A stretch of 17,813 bases of DNA from Enterobacteriaceae bacterium UBA2655. GTDB taxonomy: Bacteria > Pseudomonadota > Gammaproteobacteria > Enterobacterales > Enterobacteriaceae. Of this stretch, positions 1 to 5,999 are shown piece after piece; position 1 is the first letter of the stretch; each line of letters begins with the position of its first letter. Where the stretch lies: positions 1 to 17,813 of the forward strand of contig DENB01000044.1 in NCBI GenBank assembly GCA_002359495.1, read 5' to 3'. A program made the position numbers and the translations under genes. The notes below the pieces were generated by a model. It worked only from the letters and a program-made list of their open reading frames with translations. It ran no database searches and was not told where the DNA came from.

Positions 1-1552
1 CCGTGCGGTTCACCGCCGCGGTCAGGTTGCCCGCCAGCTGCGAGCCGCCCGCCACGCCGGCGCGCGGCAGCGAGGTGTCGCCCAGCTCGACGCGAATGGT
101 TTCCGACGGGATCTGCAACACCTCGGCGGCGGTCTGCGCCAGAATGGTGTAGGTGCCGGTGCCGATATCGGCGCCCGCGCTCTGCACCACCAGGCTGCCG
201 TCGCGGTGGAAAATCAGCTTCGCCTCGGCAGGCTGGTTGCTCACCGGGTAGGTGGCGGTCGCCATGCCCCAGCCGATCAGCTCGCGTCCTTCGCGCATCG
301 AACGCGGCGCCATGCTGCGCTTCTCCCAGCCGAAGGCCTGCGCGGCGGCGGCATAGGCCTCTTTAAGACGGCGCGTGCTCCAGGGCTTATCCTGCTGATA
401 GTCGCGGTCGGCCCAGTTGCGCAGACGAAACTCCAGCGGATCGATATTCAGCGCGTAGGCCATCTCATCCATCGCCACCTCCAGACCGAAGGTGCTCGGG
501 TTCTCGCCCGGCGCGCGCATCCAGCCCGGCGTCACGGTATTGATTGCCGCCACATAGTGACGGGAGTAGACGTTGGGCACCGCGTAGAGGCGTGCCGTGG
601 TTTTGTTGGTCGCCTCGGCGAAGGTATCGATCAGCGAGGTATCGCTCAGTCCTTCGTGCTGGATGGCGAGGATTTTTCCGTCGCGCGACGCGCCCATCTC
701 CAGCGTTTGCATGGTGGCGGGACGACCGCCTAAACCGGTGAAGGTTTGCGGACGGGTAAGCTCCACTTTTACCGGACGATTAAGCGCGCGCGACGCGACG
801 CAGGCGAGCGCGACGTGAGTGTAAGGCACCGGCTTGGAGCCGAATCCGCCGCCGACATAGGGGGAGATAATATGCACCTGATTGGCCTCGATGCCGAGCC
901 ATTCAGCGATCTCCCGCTGGGCGCCCATCACCCACTGGCTCGGCTCCCAGACCGTCATTTTGTTATCCTGCCAGGAGGCGATGCAGGCGTGCAGCTCCAT
1001 CGGCATATTGTATTCGCGCGGCGTGGTGAAGTGACTTTTGATCTTCACTTCCGCCTGCGCCATTGCCTGCTGCGCATTGCCGAGGTCGATAGTCGAAGCT
1101 TCCTGACGCTCGGCGGCCGGATCGTCGGGATAGATCAGCGCCGGCGCGGTTTCATACTCCACTTCCACCAGGCTGGCGGCGTGGGTCGCCTGTTCAAAGG
1201 TTTCCGCTACCACCAGACCGATGTTCTGGCCGTTGTGAATGATCTTGTCATCCTGAATCGGCGTATAGGTCGACTGCGCCGCGCCGCCGTCGGCGATCGC
1301 GGTCGGCTTGTTGATCTTCAGGCTGTTGAGGTGGGTATAGACCGCCAGCACGCCCGGCGCCTGACGCGCTTTTTCCGTCTCCATGCGCGTAATGCGCCCG
1401 CTGGGCACGGTGGACTGGATAACAACGCCATACACCGCGTTTTCAACCTGATGTTCGAAGGCGTATTTCGCCTGGCCCGTCACCTTTACTACGCCATCGC
1501 CGCGATCGCGCTTTGCGCCCAGCGCCCGATAACTGTTTTCTGTTTCCGCCAT
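1..1552 (-). CDS. paoC: Aldehyde oxidoreductase molybdenum-binding subunit PaoC (partial, C-terminus off window)
   Basis: Catalytic large subunit of a xanthine dehydrogenase-family aldehyde oxidase, which oxidises aldehydes to carboxylic acids at a molybdopterin cytosine dinucleotide cofactor. About 517 codons are present. The family is usually about 730 residues, so roughly the last 30 percent lies beyond the left edge, including the catalytic Glu near the C-terminus. The reading starts MAETENSYRALG. The glycine-rich Mo-cofactor motif GGGFGSK is at residues 234-240, and WMRAPGENPSTFGLE follows further on. The start at 1552 is chosen because AGAGG lies about 6 bases upstream; it leaves a 61-base gap after paoB. 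It is the last gene of paoA-paoB-paoC. A PaoD/XdhC-type cofactor chaperone would be expected beyond the edge but cannot be seen. The family is certain; the exact aldehyde substrate is not. Confidence 0.93.
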   Translation of the reverse strand, partial: MAETENSYRALGAKRDRGDGVVKVTGQAKYAFEHQVENAVYGVVIQSTVPSGRITRMETEKARQAPGVLAVYTHLNSLKINKPTAIADGGAAQSTYTPIQDDKIIHNGQNIGLVVAETFEQATHAASLVEVEYETAPALIYPDDPAAERQEASTIDLGNAQQAMAQAEVKIKSHFTTPREYNMPMELHACIASWQDNKMTVWEPSQWVMGAQREIAEWLGIEANQVHIISPYVGGGFGSKPVPYTHVALACVASRALNRPVKVELTRPQTFTGLGGRPATMQTLEMGASRDGKILAIQHEGLSDTSLIDTFAEATNKTTARLYAVPNVYSRHYVAAINTVTPGWMRAPGENPSTFGLEVAMDEMAYALNIDPLEFRLRNWADRDYQQDKPWSTRRLKEAYAAAAQAFGWEKRSMAPRSMREGRELIGWGMATATYPVSNQPAEAKLIFHRDGSLVVQSAGADIGTGTYTILAQTAAEVLQIPSETIRVELGDTSLPRAGVAGGSQLAGNLTAAVNRT

Positions 1553-1613
1553 GTTTTGCCTCTGTTGTCTGCTGCTTCAGGAAGGGTGCGCCGTTCTGGA
1601 TCAACGGCATGCG

Positions 1614-2606
1614 TCACGCCATTCCTCCCGCTTTCATCAGGGCGCGCGCGATGACGCGCGGAGCCAGCAGTTTCTTGTGTTTGGTCTGCGGCAGGATCTC
1701 GGCATCCTCCGTCACGCGTTCCGCCGCCTGACGCAGCGTCTGTTCATCGAAGCGTTGGCCGCGCAGCGCCTCTTCCACGCTGCGGGCGCGCCAGGGCTTA
1801 GTGGCGACGCCGCCAAGCGCGATATGCAGATCGCGGATGCGATCGCCATCCAGCTCGATGCCGACTGCCGCGCTGGCGGTCGCGAACTCGTAAGAACTGC
1901 GATCGCGCACCTTGAGGTAGTGCGAATGGCGCAGGGCGGGAACCTGACGCAGCTCGACCGCCACGATCAGCTCGTCCGCCGCCAGGTCATGTTCGAGATG
2001 CGGCGTATCGCCAGGCAGCCGGTAGAAATACTCAATGGGAATACGGCGTTCGCGCTGCGAGGCGTTACGCACAATCACCTCGGCGTCAAAGGCGGTCAGC
2101 GCCACGGCGAGATCGCCGGGGTAGACGGCGATGCAGCTTTCGCTGGTGCCTAAAATGGCGTGGTTGCCGTTAATGCCGTCGCGCGACGCGCAGCCGGAGC
2201 CGGGGTTGCGCTTATTGCAGGCGGAAAAGGTATGGGGATCGCGGAAATAGACGCAGCGGGTGCGCTGCAACAGGTTACCGCCGATGGTCGCCATATTGCG
2301 CAGCTGCGGCGACGCCGCCTGCCAGAGGCTGTCGTAAATCGCCGGGGCCAGCGTGCGGCAGTCGGGATGGTTCTCCAGATCGCTCATGCGCGCCAGCGCG
2401 CCGACGCGCAGCACGCCAGCGTCGAAGCTAATCTGGTTCATCTCCGGCAGCTGGGTGATATCGATCAGCTGCGTCGGTTTTTCCACGTCGCACTTCATCA
2501 GGTCGATCAGCGTGGTGCCGCCCGCGAGGAAACGGCTGCCGTCGCGCTGTTTTTTGCGCAGTGCGTCTTCCGCGCGCGGAGCGGAAAAGAAGGCGAATTC
2601 GTTCAT
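1614..2606 (-). CDS. paoB: Aldehyde oxidoreductase FAD-binding subunit PaoB
   Basis: Medium subunit, 330 residues (E. coli PaoB is about 318), carrying FAD and passing electrons between the iron-sulfur subunit and the final acceptor. FAD-binding segments are FLAGGTTLIDLM (26-37) and NMATIGGNLLQ (104-114). Right after them is a cysteine-rich insertion with C118, C130, C139 and C158, including CNKRNPGSGC. Such a loop holds an extra [4Fe-4S] cluster in PaoB and in 4-hydroxybenzoyl-CoA reductase, so these are candidate ligands. The start at 2606 is set by an AGGAGG site just upstream and by the ATGA overlap with the paoA stop (2603-2605). A longer in-frame start near 2786 would lie inside paoA and yields non-family sequence, so it was discarded. 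Confidence 0.95.
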   Translation of the reverse strand: MNEFAFFSAPRAEDALRKKQRDGSRFLAGGTTLIDLMKCDVEKPTQLIDITQLPEMNQISFDAGVLRVGALARMSDLENHPDCRTLAPAIYDSLWQAASPQLRNMATIGGNLLQRTRCVYFRDPHTFSACNKRNPGSGCASRDGINGNHAILGTSESCIAVYPGDLAVALTAFDAEVIVRNASQRERRIPIEYFYRLPGDTPHLEHDLAADELIVAVELRQVPALRHSHYLKVRDRSSYEFATASAAVGIELDGDRIRDLHIALGGVATKPWRARSVEEALRGQRFDEQTLRQAAERVTEDAEILPQTKHKKLLAPRVIARALMKAGGMA

Positions 2607-3091
2607 GTCGCCTCCTTGCTTAAGTCGGCCGCCGCCTGCTGGATCGCCTCGACGATATTGGGATAGGCGCCGCAGCGGCAGATGTTGCCGCTCATATATT
2701 CGCGGATCTCCTCCGCCGAACCGGCGTGCCCCTCTTCGATGCAGGCCGCCGCCGACATGATCTGCCCCGGCGTGCAGTAGCCGCACTGGAAGGCGTCGTG
2801 CTCCAGAAAGCGCGCCTGAACCGGATGCAGCGAACCGTCAGGCTTCGCCATGCCCTCAATGGTGGTGATCGACTGGTTAGCCACCTGGGCCACCAGCGTC
2901 AGACAGCTCAGCACGCGTTTGCCATTAACGTGCACCGTACAGGCGCCGCACTGGCCCTGGTCGCACCCTTTTTTGGTGCCGGTCAGCGCGAGGTGTTCGC
3001 GCAGTGCGTCCAGCAGGGTAACGCGCGGATCCACCAGCAGCGTATGCGGCTGCCCGTTGATCTCAAGTTGTAAACGTAAGTTCTCAGCCAT
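2603..3091 (-). CDS. paoA: Aldehyde oxidoreductase iron-sulfur subunit PaoA, without Tat signal
   Basis: Small [2Fe-2S] subunit, 162 residues. The ferredoxin-like domain has cluster ligands C43, C48, C51 and C63, and the C-terminal helical domain has C103, C106, C138 and C140 (CGYC...CRC), so both clusters are intact. E. coli PaoA is about 229 residues and carries a twin-arginine signal that takes PaoABC to the periplasm. Here the protein begins MAENLRLQLEING, directly at the ferredoxin fold. Upstream in frame there are only 16 sense codons, none ATG, GTG or TTG, before a stop, so no leader is hidden. GGAAGAGAG precedes the start. It is the first gene of the operon, overlaps paoB by ATGA, and is divergent from the AraC-type regulator. 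The complex is therefore inferred to act in the cytoplasm. Confidence 0.93.
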   Translation of the reverse strand: MAENLRLQLEINGQPHTLLVDPRVTLLDALREHLALTGTKKGCDQGQCGACTVHVNGKRVLSCLTLVAQVANQSITTIEGMAKPDGSLHPVQARFLEHDAFQCGYCTPGQIMSAAACIEEGHAGSAEEIREYMSGNICRCGAYPNIVEAIQQAAADLSKEAT

Positions 3092-3132
3092 AACTCTCTT
3101 CCAGTATTTAACGGGTTTAAAAAGGGATCGGC

Positions 3133-3169
3133 GTGCACGTTATGAAAGGTTTATTGAAAGAATGTGCAC
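3133..3169. promoter_or_regulatory. Two GTGCAC palindromes, possible operator pair
   Basis: The self-complementary hexamer GTGCAC occurs at 3133-3138 and again at 3164-3169, a 31-base offset that is close to three helical turns. Both copies lie in the 247-base space between divergent paoA and the AraC-family regulator, where an activator would bind. A TTGAAA at 3154-3159 could be a -35 element towards the regulator, but no convincing -10 is correctly spaced. Treated as a candidate regulator-binding region only. Confidence 0.3.
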
Positions 3170-3338
3170 CTCTATTGAGTCTATATGCCGTGGCGGAAGC
3201 GGGTTTGCCTGTTATTCCAATTGTTTTGCCTGTTTTTCGCGGCGGTGAGGCCGCTGCGCTACACTCAGTCATAGCCAACAGAACAAGAAAAAATCCCGAA
3301 CCTGCCTTTAACTTGCACCAGCAGAGAGCGTGTCAGCG

Positions 3339-4265
3339 ATGTTTGAGAACCAGACGGCGATCCGGAAACGGAATAAGAAGATGATCGAGATCATCAGCCG
3401 ACAGATCGTGGGCGACGGGATCTTTCCCGCCGCGATCCCGGAAGTGCAGTTTATGCGCGTCAGCCAGCGCACCAGCAAAACCTCCGTTATCTATGAACCC
3501 AGCGTGGTGATCATATTACAGGGGCAAAAGCGCGGCGTGCTGGGCGACAAGCACTTTATCTACGACCCTAACCAGTTTCTGTTGCTGACGGTGCCGCTGC
3601 CGTTTGAGTGCGAAACTATAGGATCGGAAAGCGAGCCGATGATCGGCATTATCATTAAGCTCTCGCCGGCGCTGATTGCGGAAATCCTGCTGCAGATGGA
3701 TGACCCGACGCTGAGCGGCGACGAAGTCGATGTGGTCAGCACCCGCAGTCTGACCATGCACCAGGCGGGCATTCTGGTGCGGCTGGTGGAGAGCCTGGCC
3801 ACGCAGGAGAGCGCGCGTATTCTGGCGGGCAACACGCTGCGCGAATTTCTTTACGACCTGATGCGCGAGAGCGGCGGCGACAATATCAAATACCTGGCGC
3901 TGAATACCGGCAAGCAGTACCAGATTGCGCGTATTCTCAACCAGATGCATCAACACTATGCCGACGACTTCGATATGGCGCAGCTGGCGCGCATCAGCGG
4001 CATGAGCGTGTCGGCGTTTCACACCCATTTCAAACGCATCACTCAGGTGACGCCGCTGCAATACCTTAAGGTTATTCGCCTGCACAAGGCGCGGATGCTG
4101 ATGATCAACGACAACATGACGGCGTCGCAGGCGGCCAATCGGGTCGGCTACGGCAGCAATTCGCAGTTCAGCCGCGAGTTTAAGCGTCTGTTCGGCGAAG
4201 CGCCCACGGTGAATTCGGCGAGGATAAAGCGCGACTGGTTCAGCGCGGATGCCAGCCAGCCTTAA
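3339..4265 (+). CDS. AraC-family transcriptional regulator, YqhC-like
   Basis: DNA-binding regulator, 308 residues from the ATG at 3339. The N-terminal half is an AraC_N-type effector domain that includes FLLLTVPLPFECET, a segment almost identical to one in E. coli YqhC, the activator of aldehyde reductase genes that responds to reactive aldehydes. The C-terminal part has two helix-turn-helix units (MAQLARISGMSVSAFHTHFK, and ASQAANRVGYGSNSQFSREF), typical of AraC/XylS proteins. A GTG at 3330 would add three residues, and AGAGAG at 3323-3328 could serve either start; ATG 3381 is also possible. It is divergent from paoABC, and its stop lies 25 bases from the stop of the convergent dehydrogenase gene, with no clear terminator between. 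Control of pao by aldehydes is inferred from position and homology; YqhC orthology itself is not claimed. Confidence 0.92.
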   Translation: MFENQTAIRKRNKKMIEIISRQIVGDGIFPAAIPEVQFMRVSQRTSKTSVIYEPSVVIILQGQKRGVLGDKHFIYDPNQFLLLTVPLPFECETIGSESEPMIGIIIKLSPALIAEILLQMDDPTLSGDEVDVVSTRSLTMHQAGILVRLVESLATQESARILAGNTLREFLYDLMRESGGDNIKYLALNTGKQYQIARILNQMHQHYADDFDMAQLARISGMSVSAFHTHFKRITQVTPLQYLKVIRLHKARMLMINDNMTASQAANRVGYGSNSQFSREFKRLFGEAPTVNSARIKRDWFSADASQP

Positions 4266-4290
4266 CTGACCGGCATCAGGACGGGGAGCG

Positions 4291-5505
4291 TTACGCGTGC
4301 GGTTCCAGCTCGGTCTTGATCCAGCCCGGCTCGCGTTTGTCGAAGGCTTTGTAAGCGTTAAGCACGTCGCTCATCGGCTCGACTTTGGTCAGCACCATCA
4401 CCGGGTCGATGACGCCGGCGCGCGTCAGCTCCAACAGGTGCGGGATCACCGTATGGTGGTTGCAGTTGCCCATTTTCATCGTCAGGTTTTTATTCATCGC
4501 TTTGCCGATCGGGAACGCCTCCGCCGTCGGCGGATAGACGCCGATAATGCTCAGGCGGCCCGCTTTTTTCAGCGCGGCGATTGCCCACTCTAGCGCCTGA
4601 GTCGGCGCATCGCCCGGCACCCAGTTGCCGTCCTGCACGTTGGTTTGCGGCGCGACCTGTTTCACTTCCTCGGCGAACTTCTCAGCATTCTGCTGCGCTT
4701 CTTCGCTGGCCGGGCCGTGATGCGCGTGCTGGCTGTCAACGCCCACGGCGTCGATGGCGCAGTCCGCGCCGGTGCCGCCGGTCAGCTTTTTGATAGTCTC
4801 AACCGGATCTTCCTGCTCGAAGTTAATGGTGAAGGCGCCCTGGCGACGCGCCATCGCCAGGCGGTCCTCATGCATATCGACGGCGATAACCCGCGCCGCG
4901 CCCATCAGCAGGGCGCTGGCAACGGCGAACTGTCCGACCGGACCGCAGCCGAACACCACTACAATGTCGCCTTTGGTAATCTCTGCCAGCTCAGCGCCGA
5001 ACCAGGCGGTAGGGAAAATGTCGCTGATCAGAATCGCCTGGTCGTCGCTAACGCCGTCCGGGATTTTAACCAGCGTATTCGAGGCGTAAGGGATGCGCGC
5101 TTTTTCCGCCTGTAAACCGTTGACCGGCCCGGTGGCCTGCGGACCTCCGAAAAAGCAGGTGCCGGCGTCCGGTCCGTTCGGGTTGGCGTTATCGCACTGG
5201 GCGGTATGGCCGGCGCGGCAGGGCGGGCAGACGCCGCAGGAGAGGGTAGAGCAGACCACGACGCGGTCGCCTTTTTCAAAGTTGCGCACCTCGTCGCCCA
5301 GCGCTTCGATCACCCCGACGCCTTCATGGCCGAGAATGGTGCCGGGCTTCATGCCGCTGAAGGTGCCGCGGATAAAATGCAGGTCGGTGCCGCAGATGGC
5401 CGAGGCGGTTAAATTAATCACCGCATCAGTGGGTTGTTCAATTTGCGGATCCGCGACCTCATCCAGCCGAATATCCCCTAAACCGTGCCAGACCAATGCT
5501 TTCAT
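4291..5505 (-). CDS. Zinc-dependent alcohol dehydrogenase, glutathione-independent formaldehyde dehydrogenase-like
   Basis: Medium-chain dehydrogenase/reductase of 404 residues, soluble and NAD-dependent. Visible are the catalytic zinc ligands C38, H60 and E61 (GHE), with D162 as the likely further ligand; structural-zinc cysteines C90, C93, C96 and C104; and the Rossmann motif GCGPVG (186-191). D210 at the end of the second strand favours NAD over NADP. After DAVGVDSQHAHHG (from about residue 253) comes an extra segment of about 50 residues. A similar insertion occurs in Pseudomonas formaldehyde dehydrogenase, which oxidises or dismutates formaldehyde. GGAGGAAAT precedes the ATG. The gene is divergent from the formate oxidation operon, which supports formaldehyde as substrate, but an unrelated alcohol or aldehyde cannot be excluded. 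The family is certain; the substrate is inferred. Confidence 0.9.
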   Translation of the reverse strand: MKALVWHGLGDIRLDEVADPQIEQPTDAVINLTASAICGTDLHFIRGTFSGMKPGTILGHEGVGVIEALGDEVRNFEKGDRVVVCSTLSCGVCPPCRAGHTAQCDNANPNGPDAGTCFFGGPQATGPVNGLQAEKARIPYASNTLVKIPDGVSDDQAILISDIFPTAWFGAELAEITKGDIVVVFGCGPVGQFAVASALLMGAARVIAVDMHEDRLAMARRQGAFTINFEQEDPVETIKKLTGGTGADCAIDAVGVDSQHAHHGPASEEAQQNAEKFAEEVKQVAPQTNVQDGNWVPGDAPTQALEWAIAALKKAGRLSIIGVYPPTAEAFPIGKAMNKNLTMKMGNCNHHTVIPHLLELTRAGVIDPVMVLTKVEPMSDVLNAYKAFDKREPGWIKTELEPHA

Positions 5506-5883
5506 ATTTCCTCCGGTTAACCTTTATTAAATCTGAAATAGTTAAATAAACAGAGAAAAGTATAGGCAGCGGAAAGTGATTGCCGGATATCGTTATTTTA
5601 CCTGACGATTTTCCGAGCGGTTAAATAACGTGAAGGTGTTTTATCCCGCTGAATTAGCAGGAAAGTTTAAATTGTCATTATTCGTTTCCGCCGCACCGGA
5701 GAAGAGCAATAAATCGCTGGTGGGATGATTTTTAACCTTTTTAATTCAATGGCTTAAATGGATGGATCTGTTTTTTTACCGCCGGGGATAAAAATTAGCG
5801 CCGTAAAGATAATCAATAAGCGCAGCGGAAAAAAAAGTGAAGGGTAACGAATAATAACATTTTTGCGGGCTGATTAGCGCTGC

Positions 5884-5899
5884 GCTCTGATTGCAGAGC
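5884..5899. promoter_or_regulatory. Inverted repeat upstream of forC promoter candidate
   Basis: GCTCTG-ATTG-CAGAGC forms a perfect 6-base inverted repeat with a 4-base centre, ending 8 bases before a TTGACT -35-like element. It could be an operator. A short T run at 5905-5909, after a 5-base gap, means a weak attenuator-like hairpin is also possible. Confidence 0.3.
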
Positions 5900-5907
5900 C
5901 CAGGTTT

Positions 5908-5936
5908 TTGACTAAGCTGAAATACATAAATTTACA
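5908..5936 (+). promoter_or_regulatory. Candidate promoter for the forC operon
   Basis: TTGACT (5908-5913) and TTTACA (5931-5936) are separated by 17 bases and would start transcription about 55 bases before the forC ATG. The -35 matches consensus at 5 of 6 positions; the -10 is weak. No other pair in the last 150 bases looked better by eye. Confidence 0.3.
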
Positions 5937-5999
5937 TAATTAACTTTTGGATCAGGACGGCAGGAAGCCATTTTGCAATGTCACAATCGAGGCGCCTGA

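Larger units (their letters stand above)
5506..5999. promoter_or_regulatory. AT-rich divergent intergenic region
   Basis: 494 bases between the divergent dehydrogenase and forC, clearly more AT-rich than the flanking genes, with no supported gene. It must hold promoters in both directions. Towards forC, the best candidate elements are TTGACT at 5908-5913 and TTTACA at 5931-5936 (17-base spacer), just downstream of an inverted repeat. A GAGGCG site precedes the forC ATG. The large size suggests more than one bound regulator, but no classical FNR, CRP or sigma-54 site could be recognised. Confidence 0.5.

Noticed and set aside
746..1654. A 302-codon plus-strand frame opposite paoC
   Set aside because: It is antisense to clear PaoC coding sequence and its translation has no recognisable domain.
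2607..2786. Extended N-terminus for PaoB
   Set aside because: The extra sequence lies in the paoA coding region in another frame and does not resemble PaoB; the AGGAGG site and ATGA overlap fix the start at 2606.
3240..3255. GCGGC/GCCGC hairpin between paoA and the AraC gene as a terminator
   Set aside because: The T run is on the wrong side for plus-strand termination, and no T run follows on the minus strand.
5949..5980. Possible sigma-54 promoter before forC, from GG and TTTTGCA elements
   Set aside because: The GG and GC are 16 bases apart instead of the required 12, so the spacing is wrong.
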